From Capra hircus (taxonomy: Eukaryota; Chordata; Mammalia; Artiodactyla; Bovidae): a DNA stretch of 64,000 nucleotides. Below the pieces are notes generated by a model that was not told where the DNA came from, did not search any database, and worked only from the letters and a program-made list of their open reading frames with translations. The translations under genes and the position numbers were made by a program. The DNA lies in the NCBI RefSeq assembly GCF_001704415.2, contig NW_017189517.1, forward strand, positions 10,179,167-10,243,166, written 5' to 3'. The number at the start of each line of letters is the position of its first letter. Position 1 is the first letter of the stretch. Positions 33,769 to 45,309 of the stretch are shown in pieces.

Positions 33769-35652
33769 CTGTAATGGAGAAGGGGGAAAGCCATGGTGAG
33801 GTTGTGCATACATGATTCAGATTCTCACAGACAATAGAGTTCCATACTGGATACTGGCTTCATACAAGAAGGCAAGTCTTCGGTGTCAGGGAGTCTAAAG
33901 GATCCCTCCAGCCCTCAGAGACTGTGGAGGAGCCACGGCTGACCAATCAGCCTGGGCTGCACTGTTGGACAGAGCTGGGTTCCAATCCAGATCTTATTCA
34001 AGCTTGGGCAAGTCAATCTCCCTGAGACTCGCTGTGCAGACTAACTCAGGTAACAGAGCACAGGGAGTTTCCTTCTCCCCTTAAAAGCTCTTAAAGCCAA
34101 TTGACCCTTGAACTTCAGACGGTGCAAATGACTTAAAAAATCCCATGTCATAAATCATGCATGCCAAAATGCTCAAAGCCTTGCTAATATCAACTTTCAT
34201 ATCTTGCTTTCCTTGAAGTTTCTAAAGTCAAAGACTTGCTGATCTCTCTCACTCAGCCACAGCACAGAGCAAAGATAAGACCCCCATTTCTTCCTACCTG
34301 ATCGGGCTCTTGCAAACCCAATCTGCCTCCCACAGCAACGACTAAAATTAGGCAAGGAAGTATGAAAATAAACCTGTCATTTCACTGTGTGTTTTGATTT
34401 CCCATTGTAGTGGGCGCCACCAACTTGAAAGTGCCTGTATTCTTGTGGCTAAGCCAGAGTACCCACCAACAATGTGCCATTTTCTCGGCTGAGATGTTGA
34501 GTGGGTTCAAAGTAGTGTGTGCAGCCGATTTCAAATCTCAGCTCCCACAGAGAGCGAGGCTGGGGGGTTGGGGTGGGGAGAACTGAAAGTACTGAGGCAT
34601 TTACTTCCTTGAGCTGTTTCTTTTTTACTCCTGCTTGGTGGTCTTAGGCCTATCAGGGTACAAGAAGCCACCTGTTCAGACTCACCCTTCCGTAATCAGG
34701 AAAGGCATCCTGAAATACCTGACATTGCTTGGGCCTCCAGACCACTCTAGAAAGGCTTCATTATGATCTGTTCACTTTTAGACTATCAGATTGAGAAAAC
34801 ATGGGCAATTTCCCTATCTTTCCATCCACAAGGTTTATTGTTATCAAGTCCTTACCTAATTTTTGTCCTTGCTGTAAGAGGTAGGTCAGGATTAAAGCAG
34901 CATGACCAAGTAGGTCTGAGAGATTTGTGGCTGGGGTGGGGTAAGAAATGTGACTCTCTTCTCATCTGATCCTCTGCAAACCTACCGGGTTGCAGACTGT
35001 CAACTACGCTAGGATCAAGAGCCATCATGGACCTTTAGACAGAACGTGGGAGCACTGTGACATCTATCCAAGGCAAGCTATTCATCTAAGAGGTGTCTCT
35101 ATAGCTGGCATCCATCCAATCCGGATGAGAGGGTATCACGTGGATGACCACCCTGGATATGTCGATATGGTTGTGATATTCTCCCCTAAGTGTATTTTCT
35201 GAGAAAGGGGTACTGGCAGAATTACAAAACATTGTGGGAGTAAGTGTTATTCAAAAAAGGCTTTATGTTTCTCTTCTGACAGCTACAGGGAAGTCAGTTA
35301 AGGAATGACACTTAAGATTTGTACAGTGCTTGACAGAATAATTTTCTTCCATATTAGCTGATCTGATGCTCAGAGTCACCTCGTGAAGTGAGACAGGAAA
35401 CTGCTGCATAGGTAAAGGGACTTGCCCAAGGTCACCTAGCAAGTGGCAGTCGTGGTTCTTAAACCTTAGTGTTCAAAACCTTTCTATCCAGCGCTCCTAC
35501 TCCTGTACCATGATCTGGGATAACCACCTATGTGTTACACCCACTGAGAAGCCCAAGCCACCTCAGAGATGAGGCTGTATCTCCTCTCTCTCGGTTTCTA
35601 TCTGTTTCTCTGTGTCTCACACACATGCATATGCATATGCACACACACACGT

Positions 35653-35692
<40 letters not shown>

Positions 35693-38600
35693 ACTGCTTA
35701 GAACTCCATTCCAGAGCACTGTGCTGAAATTTTCAAAGACTGCTCTAATGCTCTTGGCCTGCATTTATGTAGATGGGAGATTTTATGCTAGTGTGTATAT
35801 TTCCATCCGTTTATCAGATGGGCCACATTCTCCAACACCAGCCGGTATGAGGTACAGATTTGGGAAAAAAGATCTGAGGGCTAGAATCATGCAGAACATA
35901 TATGGAAAGAAAAATCATTCAGAGTTGAAAAGATTCCAGTATGTCATCTATTGTTACTTCATTGGAAAATCTAACGTCCCGGCACCTATTGATCATTACA
36001 GAATGATTTTACCTTTAATTTCCCTAAGGTTGGCCCCAAAGAGGTGGGGGTTAATCATACAGGGATTGGAAGATGGCAGGAAATACCCCTTGAGGCCCAT
36101 TTACACACAGTGAAGAGGGGTTAGAATGAGGGATGCTCCCAGTCAAGAGGTCACTACCTGCCATCTCTTCTATGTTATCAGCATAATGGTCCTTCCACCC
36201 AGTAATTCATCACTCAGAATCAGCCACAGAGCAAGAACCTAATGAGAACATCAGGATTGCTTTCCACTGCCTTTTGTCCCTTCAAGTCCCATCTGTGCAT
36301 TTGAGCCCACTTTGAAGACAAAGGCAAGCGTGTGAGACGTGTCTGGGGAGCTTTGTAAATTGGGCCCCAAAGGAAGAGAGGAGCCTAATCGTTAGGCTGC
36401 CTGACTGTAGCCTCCTGGCCCGCCCCTCACTCAGATGACTGATGCGCAGATGCTTTGGACTTACCAGAGGCTGTTTTACTACTGGCCTCACTGATGACAT
36501 GTGCTGCTATTTGAGGCTCCTGATCACCTGAAATGAAACCAAAGGCCAACTGTCAGGCCAAAGAAACACGAAACTGGCCACCAAACAATTTGGTCTAGTT
36601 CTGCAGCTGGGTCATAGAGACTGTACTTAAACAGGTTATGTGAAAGGAAGCATAAGATGGCCTGAAATCCCTCCCACAGAGGGCAAAGTTTGTTTCTAAA
36701 ATCTAAACAATCGAATTGATTATTTCCACTGAGCCCAATTCTTCCAAGAGAAGTTCAGTACTTGACTTCGCTTTACATAGATTGACACAGTCTAAAGATA
36801 AATGATCCTCTTTAAACACATTTTGAATCTTACTTTGAAGAAAGCTCCCATCCATTGGTCATCTTCGTGAGCCCCAAGGTCATGCCTACACACTTAGCTA
36901 GTAAGATGCTTACGGTGTCTGATTTGGTCAAGCACTGGCCACAGTATATCTACTTCCAACCATTGCTCGTGTAAAAGACTTGCTCCTTAATTAGCTGTGC
37001 TGATCTTCTAAGTACAGATATGATGTGGAAGTTCCTTTTTTTTTTTTCCAGTAATGAGCTTGGAGCTGGACACCTTGTAGGTGTCCTATAAATACTGAGT
37101 CAAGCTGTGTGACCTAAATGACTGGTTTTGTTAAGTATGTATTTTCTCAAAGGCTGCTAGGCAGCATCCGCATGAACTGGTTCCTCAAATTTCATGGCAA
37201 TTAACAGACAATTTGGTACCACTCAACATATTTTACAGTCATTCTGAAAGCAAAGCCTTCATGGAAATCAGGCAACCCCTTGCATTCAGACCAACAGTTA
37301 AAGCAAGCTCTTTGCCTCAGAGAACAGTATCTGTATCTCTATATGTATGAATGCATATCTTTGTGTATATTAAATTTGTATAAGCCATACCATCTTTACA
37401 TTGACTTTGTGATATAGTAGTCTCTCTAACAACACCCGTCTACCAGCATTCCATTTCTCCCGTACTCAGCAGCTCAGGTCACCCCAGGAATTATTATATT
37501 GGTTTTGGGTGCTACATTCTAATAGGAAAAGGGAAGTCAGTGTGTCCAGAAAAGGACAGAAAAATCCTGGAAAGGGAGAACAGTGGAAGACACTGAGGAG
37601 GTTTATCCTAGAGAAGAAAAGTCTCAGGGGCCATGATTGCCATTTTCAACATCTGGACAGCTGCTGTGTAGAAGAGAAATTATATACTTTGCTTAGTATG
37701 GCCCCAAAGATCACAAGTCGATTCAGTGAATGGAGATTACAAGAACAAATTTCAACTCCAGAGAAGAAAAGACTTCTCTTGAGTATATAGTAACCTTCTT
37801 TTAATTATTAGAGTCATTAAAAAATGGCCCAGGCTGCTTTATGAGCTAGGTGTCTAGACATGTTTGTTCAGAGGGAAGATGGTTAGTGCTAGTGTAAAGG
37901 AGATTCATGACCTGGGGATGGTGTGAGATTTGAGGACAGTCAATAGGTCCCTTCAACTCTGGGATGTTTGAGATGCTCGGACATCAAGAACAGAGCAAAG
38001 GACAAGGCTGTCATACTGAATCACTTCTTGATCCCTGAGGTTCTACTGGCTGTGGTTCCCCACGAAAAACTGTTATTGTTGAGTGATGAATGACACCACT
38101 ACCAAATGCTGACTGGTCATCTTATCCTCCGTAGGTGGCACTAGGCTGTATGGTTGCTGTAAGGTGTTGAAAATAATACAATTTCCTCATACTTGGTATT
38201 GTCAGCACTAAAAGAGCACAGCCTTCCCTGTAAATATGTCCACACAAATCCTTTACAAGTAACAGGCACCAACAAAGGTGTTGATTTTGCAGCCGTGTTC
38301 CTGCTTTATTTCCAGGGCTAAAGGTTCCCTGATTCAGCTTGGCATTGTTCAATACAGTCAGCCTAAAGCTTCCTTTTTGCTTTTAAGTATTCATAGAAAT
38401 GGTAAAGAGCAACCTACCTTTGTGCATTTCGAAGTTTTTTTCTTTCTTCTTTACTTCTTTGTTTTGCATTATATCCTAAAATAAGAATCATAGCAAAAGG
38501 TCATTTTTACAGGAACTCTGGCAGGGCCTTTAGAGGGAGGTTGCATGCATTTGACATCTGTCATTACTCTGTTGTCTGTTTCTGGTGAGGATTATTGTAT

Positions 38601-41600
38601 AGACTCTGATCTTGTCATTAATTCCATCCTACTGTAATTCAGAGCCCAGGGCTTTGACAGATGAGCTGACAGCCCAGAAAGCCCAGGGGTAGACCTGGAA
38701 ACAGAATTTGGGCTCTGTTATTGTGCCAGACCAGAGGTTGCCATCCCTACCCCTCTTATGACCCCAACCTCCCCAGCTTTGAGAGATATTGACAAATAAT
38801 GCTGAATGGGGAGCTGATTCTTCCTTGGGAACTGGTAGATAGAATATTACTAAACATAAAACATGGTGTGTATCTATTAGAATAAAATTAGTCTGAAACC
38901 TCTTAGGAAATGGAAATAGTAAATTTGACATTGGGAAGAAATCCCAGACCCTGAAAAGACCCTCAGACTTTTTTTTATTTTGTTGTCCATTTCAATGGGC
39001 TGAAGAGATTCTCTTGTTGTTGGTTGCCTCATGTGGCCTGTTCTTATTTAGAATAATCTACATAGAAGAAACCTAAGTAATCTCTCAGTGCAGCTGAGAT
39101 TCCAAGGCAAACACAGTATTTCTTAAGGGGTTGCTTCTCACTAGCAACTGCAGGATGGTTAGAGGTCCTTACGAAAGCTAGCAGAAAGTATCATCTGCAC
39201 AGGTTGGAAGCTGGTAAAGGCTGCTGTTGCCATTTTAAAGATGCTGAATAAAAGGTCTGGTGGGCTTAACTGGCAGACATGAGGTCACCCAAGGAGTCTG
39301 AGGCTGAAGCTGAGAGTAGAAACTATGAGATCACACTCTGAGGAAGGGCTTAACCCACACCATCATCCTGTGCTCTGAGCACAAAGGAGGAAGGCAATAA
39401 TATTTTCACATCTTTGGATAATTAAAGGCTTGTGGTCCTTCACGTTACTGGAGTCAATTTTCCACAGCACCCTTCCTTTTTCTTCCTCCCTTAAAAGGAA
39501 TTAATGTTGTTTCTGCTGAGGGGCTCAGGTGTCAGGTGTGAGAGTGTAAGTCATGGAGCCTAATGGGCAACCTGCACCTCAAAATGCTTGCACGGGGCTC
39601 AGAGCTTCAACTTTCCACTTGAGCTCAAGGGTGGTGGCTTGAAAGTGCGGCGACAGGAAAATGTTTGTAAGATAATAAGCCAACAAAAGAGTATTTCGTG
39701 TCTTTTCAAAAGATGGAGTGTGATGATCGAAGTCGAGATACTTTTAGACTAGGTGGTTGCCCTGGTGTCAGGGCTTGGCCAACATGAAAATGTGAAGTCA
39801 GCAAAGTTTGTCTTTTATGCGTCCGGCCTTGCCTTTCTGTGAACTTTCCCCCAGCCACACGCCCCAGAGCCTTCCCCCTTCTCTTGCTTCACTCCCCACC
39901 TCAACTGACAGACTTTTTAAAGTTGATTTTAGAAAATCTGGAAGGAGTTATTTCTTTCTTAGTGGGAACTCGATTGGCAGGGCTGGATAGGTTGATCTTT
40001 AACTTGAAAAGGAGATGCTCTGACCTTATCAAAGACATCGTGGACATTGGCCAGCAGACAATCATGGAACTGATCATTCTAGCAGGCGGTTGGTGGGGAG
40101 GAAGATTTAATGTGAAATTATGCTAGTTAAAATGCTGCCTCCATTTACCTAATGTCAACCATGAATCCCATCTTCTGCCCAGAGTGACAGCTCGGTTCTA
40201 CCTGCCTCAGGAAGTAATTAGTTCCTTGTCCCTAAAGGTGTTCCAACAGAGATGGAGGGACTGCTGGGTAGAGACTGTGGGGAGAAGCAGCAGCTCTGGG
40301 TTGATAATTGGATCTGATGAATTTGAACATCCCTTCCTGAGATTTAAACTTTGGATTGCTCTGGAGTAGTCAGATTGTAACCCAGAAGGGAAGCCTGTTA
40401 ACATTAGCTAAGAATATAAATGATCCAATTTGGGGTTATTTTGTTGTTGGCCTGTAGGGTTAAAAAAAAAAGTCCAAAATATTTTGTTTTAGAATGAGAA
40501 GTTTCATGGCATGGATAGTGGAGTGGGGTCAGTCATTGGCAGAGGAGAGAGAGCTGGAGTATTTTAGGTCTGACTGTCATGGGCATCGGAGGTACAGATG
40601 ACATTGACTTGGACTCTACTCCGCAGCAGTGGAGGCAAGAGGCTTCCTCTGTTTCACAGGAGGCACTCTGGTGGACATGCCTGAGAAGGTCTGCCTTTTC
40701 AGAATATGAAACTTGGGAGCTGCCACTTTTTTCATGCAAGTATAAGCAGAGAGACCAAACTGACTTTTTCCTTGCTTTTCTCCTGGTAGCTGATTTGGGA
40801 AGCTTTGCATATCTGATTGGAAATATAGCCATGAGATATTGGTAATATAACTATAAAACTCTCAGTAAGAGGGAGGAAAGAAACCAACAACTATTCTCAA
40901 TGCCTTTGGGGGAACTGGCGGCTGATCCCAGAATTATAGAATGTCGAAGCTGGTAGTGCCTGGCGGAACATCTCAGCCCTCTCATTGGATAACTGAGAAA
41001 AATGAGGCCCAGAGAGGTGAAGTCATCTGCTCAAGATCACACAGTCAAGCACACTTAATATGCTAAGGATTGATCTCAAAGTGGATTTATTCACATTTAA
41101 ATTTGCAACACCTTCCAATATTCTGTAATACTGGCCAGAAGCCTCAAGGAACCAGAGAAACTCAAATCATTTCCAAGCCTTGCATGTAAAGCGTTAGGAG
41201 TCTTCCTCTAAAACCTGTATTCCTGTGGAGAACCTAAAAGCCAGCCACAGATTTGAGCTGCATTCTGATTCCCATAGGTGACTCAGGGATAATCTCCCAG
41301 AGTCCTCACTACTGGATTAAATGATACACCAGGGACAGAATAGGAGGACAGGAAAAAGCTCAGAAATAAGATCTCGGGCCGTTCCACTCCTGGGTTAAAT
41401 GACACATTATCTGTATGTGAGAACTCCTGTTGGTTTCTCTAGCTACCCACCCACCTGGCACAGCACTGTCCTCAGCCTGGATGTGGCCTCCTACTCACAA
41501 CCCCCAAGTTCCCTGAGGGCCCCAGGTGTTTAACTTTGTTCTGAGGGGCAAACAGGCACAAAGATTTCTAGATGCTGTTCTGGAGAAAGAGCTCCTAGAC

Positions 41601-44600
41601 CCCTTGTCTACGACGATGGGATTAATATTGTAGGCACATCCTCAGTAAACTGTCCCAAAACTCTTGCTTTAGGTACCCATCATAGGTCACTGATGGAGAA
41701 GGAAGTGGCAACCCACTCCAGTATTCCACCTGGGAAATCCCATGAACAGAGGAGCCTGGTGGGCTACAGCCCATAGGCTCACAAAGAGTCGGACACAACT
41801 TAGCGACTGAAAAACAACATGAACCACCGCAGTGACTTAATGCTGGGCACCAGTCTGTTGGGCAAGACGACTTTCAACTTTCTCTGCCTTGGGTCTTGAC
41901 TGGCCCTAGAGCAGACTGGCTCCATGAGTAGGGGGTATTCTATGGAGTCTGGTTTAAGTGGCACTGAGACAATCCATTACCCATTGCCCATACCTCTCCT
42001 CACAGTAAAAGGAAAAGATCTTACTTACGTGGTACCTGAAATTCCATCATGAGAGAAGCAAAGTGTTCCTTCACATGTTAAGAGTCTATCAGTGTTCAGA
42101 AGTCCCCATCACCCCCAGTGAAGGCAAACCCTTAACTGGTGGCCTGCCAACACTGCAGTGGCCAGTGTTTATTGCTTCCCTGGGAAATGGGGACCAGACT
42201 CTGGGTCCTCAGTGGGAAGGCACCAAGATTTGGATGGAAAGATAAGAAAAGCGTGGTGGACTTCATCCTCTCCCCCGCCCCGAGGCATCTGCCTGTCTGA
42301 GCTCACATGCATGTGTGAATGTGCCCAGGAGAGTGTGTATTTTCTCCAGAGAGAGCCTTTTTTGTTCTTAAGGGCATTTCTATGAGCGAGCACACTTTAA
42401 ACTTTCCTTTCCCTTTTAACCATAGGGTTTTGGCTTCATTTTTGCTTTTTTATACACACACCCATATACACGTGTGTACGTATGTATGTCTACCTGTATC
42501 TATAGTATATACCTGACACATGTTTAAACTTTTACATGGTGAGGTTTTAGTTTCCCAACCTAGCAAGTTCACCCCTCCAAAACTTTTCAATGATATTTTC
42601 CCCAACGACTGAGGTCCTTACCTTGACCAAGTCTTCAAACCGGCTTCTAATTTCCTCACAGTTGAGTAAGGATAAGGACCCCTCTCCTTTATTGCATCTC
42701 TGTATCGTTTTCATGAACACAAAATCTTCATGAAGATTCCTTTCGTCTTCTATCTATTTTTGAAATGACAGGGACATGAGAAATTGTAATTCTGAAGAAG
42801 GCAGCTAATGATGTCTGCCTCTACAATCACTTCCATGGCCTCAGCAACACAAGGAGGGCTTTGCGAATATAAATGGGGAATGATAACACATTAGTACACT
42901 GGACTGGTGCTTCCCACGTGGCTCAATAATAAAGAATCAGCCTCCCAATGCAGGAGACTCAGGTTCAATCCCTGGGTGGGATTGAAAAGGAAATGACAAC
43001 CCACTCCAGTATTCTTAATGGAAAAATCCCATGGACAGAGGAGCCTGGCAGGCTACAGTCCATGGGTTGCAAAGAGTCAGACACTACTTAGGGACTAAGC
43101 AATGATACTGAATTAGAGATATTTAGTATTAGCAGTTTAAAAAATCTACAAAAGCCAGCAAAGAAAATATGATGTTGCCTGAAATACTAGATAGAAATCA
43201 TAGCTATTCTAGTGAAATTTCATCACAAATTGTACATTTTTCCATGTATAATAGCAGCAACATTCTTTAATGGTCATATTTCCCATTGCTTCAATAATGA
43301 TAGGTCATTATAAACACAATCTATAAAATAGTTTTCTGGTGAGCTAATTTGCCCACTTAGTTTTAACATTTGTGATCCAGCGCTTTATAAAAAGAAGGGG
43401 ATTTGCAATGCGTGTCAATTACTCAGAGTCTAATTACATCTCTCTCTTTTTAACTTTAGTATTTGCAAAAAGCATTTACATTTTTAAAGAAATCATCTTT
43501 CATTCCCAAAGTTGAGATATTTTATTTTCTGATGTCCTAGAATAATTAAATGTATGGAAGTCACTTGGTTAATCAACAAATTCTGTGCCATTTTCTTGTA
43601 TTCAGATTACAGTTTTAGATTCAAAACAAGGTCCAGTTAGCCAGCAGCTTTCACTGTCATTAAGAGAACACCCAAGTGCCAGGGTAAATTTGAGTCTCTG
43701 TGTGTGTATGTGTTAGTTGCTCAGTCGTGTCCAACTCTGCGACGCCGTGGACTGTAGCCCACCAGTCTCCTCTCTCCATGGAATTCTCCAGGCAAGAATA
43801 CTAGAGTGGGTTGCCATTCCCTTCTCCAGGGGATCTTCCACCCAGGGATCTACCCAGGTCAATATTTCCCCTATTGAGGCTAGGGGAAATATTTGATTGG
43901 TAGGGCATTTGATTAGCAGAGCCCACCAGCCCACCAACAAACAACCAGACACAGAATCCCACTCTTTTCTAAGCAGTGAAAACTAAAATTTGTAGTAACC
44001 CAGTGAATTGCCTCAATTCTGCCTGCCCCACCTTATCCTGATAGAAAATCTTAGGGTCGTAATTCAAGGTTGGTGGCTCAATAAAGACCCCGCGCACATC
44101 CCTGAGAAAACACAGTCTCCAGATGCTGTGCATCCACAATTCCCACATCCAGACCAGACAAATGATTGATAAAATTTCTCCTTTGCATCCATGATTGATA
44201 TTTTGTCAACACAGCCAATGATGCTTATCAGTGGAGAGGGGTACACACATGGAAACAGAATAAATCCTAATGGTAACTTTTTCTTAAGAATGCAGAGCAA
44301 CCTACTAACTTACTCCACTCTTCTGTTTTACAAGTTCCGCTATTTAAGAATGCACAGCATCTCAGAGGGAAACTGAGCAGCTTACAGCTACAATCAGCAT
44401 TTGAGAATTACACAGAGACCACCACTTCCACTAAAAGTTGCAAACTGGGGACTTCTCTATGTCTATGTTAACCTGAAGCACTATGAATTTTCAGGTCAAA
44501 TTGATGCTTTCCTTCTCTAAAATTAGAAGAAAAATAGTTGTCTCCATCAGAAAAAAAAATAGTTTACTTTTTAAGCAAAATATTAGCAAATCATTATAGC

Positions 44601-45137
44601 TAATGTCTCCACAGTGCTTATTTTGTGCCTGGTTCTGGTCTTAGCTTGAATTTAATCTATGAGGTGAGTACCATTATCATCCCCATTTCTCAGATGTGGA
44701 AACTGGGGCATAGAAGTGTAAAATAACATGCCCGGGATCTGAAAACGAGTAGGGGATTGAGTCAAGATTTGAACCCAGCAGTCTAACTCCACAGCCAAGG
44801 GTCCTGACCAGAGAAAAGAATAGAATATCTCACTAGCTAGACCACAACCACTATGCCACGAGACCATTTATCTATTTGGCTTCTTAACATTGTCCATCAT
44901 TTGGGTAACACTAAATCCAACCAACCCACACATCAATAAGAACCCTAAATTTAGTTAATGAAGACCCATGGTTCATCTTACCTTGTCCAATCTTCTGTGA
45001 AGATACACAGCAAAAAGCGCTGACCCAATCATCTGGGTGATAAGAAAAACTGTAAGTAAATACATAAAAATTTTCATACTGACAGGTGGTCCAGTGGCCA
45101 CAGAGCGGGGAGAAGGTTGACTGTATGTTTCGATCAT
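33392..45137 (-). CDS. CD40LG: CD40LG (CD40 ligand, CD154), complete, 5 coding exons
   Basis: Type II membrane TNF-family cytokine of activated T cells. It binds CD40 on B cells and dendritic cells and drives class switching; human loss causes X-linked hyper-IgM syndrome. Reverse-strand exons are 45137-44982, 42753-42622, 38475-38418, 36527-36465 and 33768-33392. They total 786 nt, 261 residues plus stop, the family's exact length. By residue: cytoplasmic tail 1-22, signal-anchor about 23-46 (MKIFMYLLTVFLITQMIGSA), stalk to about 120, TNF homology domain about 122-261. Conserved and in place: CD40 contacts K143, Y145, Y146, R203 and R207; the C178-C218 disulfide pair; N-glycosylation site N240-V-T; and the E112/M113 shedding site. 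All introns are GT-AG and there are no frame breaks. The start ATG matches the human start context. Confidence 0.98.
35330..35515. mobile_element. MIR SINE relic
   Basis: MIR wording: GGGACTTGCCCAAGGTCACC, TAGCAAGTGGCAGTCG, then TCCAGCGCTCCTACTCC. Confidence 0.8.
35638..35698. repeat. (CA)n microsatellite, CD40LG intron 4
   Basis: About 25 CA units with a GTG interruption near the left, preceded by CATATGCATATGC. Length polymorphism is likely. Confidence 0.93.
36465..36527 (-). CDS. CD40LG: CD40LG exon 4 (residues 116-137)
   Basis: 63 nt. It completes G116, then reads DQEPQIAAHVISEASSKTAS and ends with the first base of V137. It begins the TNF homology domain (first strand AAHVI). The KGD motif (115-117) is split by the upstream intron. 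Acceptor TCATTTCAG, donor GTAAGT. Confidence 0.96.
36528..38417 (-). other. CD40LG intron 3
   Basis: 1.9 kb, non-coding. It contains an L3/CR1 relic (about 37560-37980); the rest looks unique. Confidence 0.75.
37560..37980 (+). mobile_element. L3/CR1 LINE relic
   Basis: CR1-clade 3' wording: GGGGCCATGATTGCCATTTT, CAACATCTGGACAGCTGCTG, TAGTATGGCCCCAAAG, then CCCTTCAACTCTGGG. Very old; the 93-codon open frame across it has no function I can assign. Confidence 0.6.
38418..38475 (-). CDS. CD40LG: CD40LG exon 3 (residues 97-115/116)
   Basis: 58 nt. It reads DIMQNKEVKKKEKNFEMHK plus the first base of G116. This Lys/Glu-rich stalk contains the E112/M113 cleavage site that releases soluble ligand in human. 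Acceptor CTTATTTTAG, donor GTAGGT. Confidence 0.96.
40190..40340 (+). mobile_element. L3/CR1-like 3' fragment
   Basis: The phrase TTAGTTCCTTGTCCCTAAAG then GTGTTCCAACAGAGATGGAG resembles the terminal CR1/L3 consensus. Short and diverged. Confidence 0.45.
40930..41070. mobile_element. MIR SINE relic
   Basis: MIR wording: AATGAGGCCCAGAGAGGTGA, AGTCATCTGCTCAAGATCAC, then ACAGTCAAGC. Confidence 0.75.
41690..41822 (+). mobile_element. BovA fragment
   Basis: Headless BovA body: GGAGAAGGAAGTGGCAACCC to GGACACAACTTAGCGACTGA, with an AAAACAACA tail. Confidence 0.88.
42622..42753 (-). CDS. CD40LG: CD40LG exon 2 (residues 53-96)
   Basis: 132 nt, 44 codons, phase 0/0, extracellular stalk. It starts IEDERNLHEDFVFMKTIQRC, continues NKGEGSLSLLNCEEI and ends RSRFEDLVK. 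Acceptor AAAAATAG, donor GTAAGG. Confidence 0.97.
42907..43102 (+). mobile_element. Bov-tA SINE
   Basis: Head GTGCTTCCCACGTGGCTCAA and B box GGTTCAATCCC. The BovA body has a deletion after the head and ends GACACTACTTAGGGACTAAG. Confidence 0.9.
43712..43860 (-). mobile_element. Bov-tA SINE, reverse, head truncated
   Basis: Reverse BovA body from GTTAGTTGCTCAGTCGTGTC, to GGATCTACCCAGGTC, where the tRNA-like head should continue but stops abruptly at a foldback sequence. Confidence 0.88.
43861..43893. repeat. Perfect 13-bp foldback at SINE break
   Basis: AATATTTCCCCTA (43861-43873), loop TTGAGGC, then TAGGGGAAATATT (43881-43893), an exact inverted repeat immediately after the truncated SINE. 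Confidence 0.95.
44605..44865. mobile_element. MIR SINE relic
   Basis: MIR wording: CATTATCATCCCCATTTCTC, AGATGTGGAAACTGGGGC, then GATTTGAACCCAGCAGTCTA. Confidence 0.82.
44982..45137 (-). CDS. CD40LG: CD40LG exon 1 (residues 1-52)
   Basis: 156 nt, 52 codons, phase 0 end. It starts MIETYSQPSPRSVATGPPVS, then the signal-anchor, and ends YLHRRLDK. The ATG is the first in the mature 5' UTR, preceded by AACGCAGC. Donor GTAAGA. Confidence 0.97.
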
Positions 45138-45209
45138 GCTGCGTTAGAGTTGAAATGATGTCTTCTGACTGAGAAGATGGCAGAGGCAGCATGAGAAGAC
45201 TGTCAAAGT
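45138..45209 (-). other. CD40LG: CD40LG 5' untranslated region
   Basis: About 72 nt upstream of the ATG. On the reverse strand it begins near ACTTTGACAGTC (45209) and matches the remembered human CD40LG leader closely; the human leader is of similar length. The exact start is inferred from that match. Confidence 0.7.
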
Positions 45210-45300
45210 GGCCACCTTACTCAGGATTAGTTAAGAGCGCACAATCGTCGCAGCCCACACTTCCTGGAAAATGTGCTTCGCAGTCTTCTCTCCCAGCAAA
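45210..45300 (-). promoter_or_regulatory. CD40LG proximal promoter with NFAT site
   Basis: No canonical TATA box; TTAACTAATCC lies about 25 nt upstream of the presumed start (reverse strand). A GGAAAAT NFAT core (45266-45272, forward) lies about 60 nt upstream, matching the proximal NFAT site of human CD40LG. A GGAAAGTGACA NFAT/AP-1-like pair (45498-45508, forward) lies about 290 nt upstream, near the distal human site. Confidence 0.65.
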
Positions 45301-45309
45301 AAAGTTACG

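Larger units (their letters stand above)
33769..36464 (-). other. CD40LG intron 4
   Basis: 2.7 kb, non-coding. It holds a MIR (about 35330-35515) and a (CA)n microsatellite (35638-35698). The rest looks unique. A 193-codon forward open frame (35532-36113) runs through the microsatellite and is probably chance. Confidence 0.8.
38476..42621 (-). other. CD40LG intron 2
   Basis: 4.1 kb, non-coding. It holds an L3-like 3' fragment (about 40190-40340), a MIR (about 40930-41070) and a BovA fragment (41690-41822). 38930-40180 and 41080-41680 show nothing recognisable. Confidence 0.75.
42754..44981 (-). other. CD40LG intron 1
   Basis: 2.2 kb, non-coding. It contains two Bov-tA copies (42907-43102 forward, 43712-43860 reverse and truncated), a foldback at 43861-43893 and a MIR (about 44605-44865). 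Otherwise AT-rich unique sequence. Confidence 0.8.
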
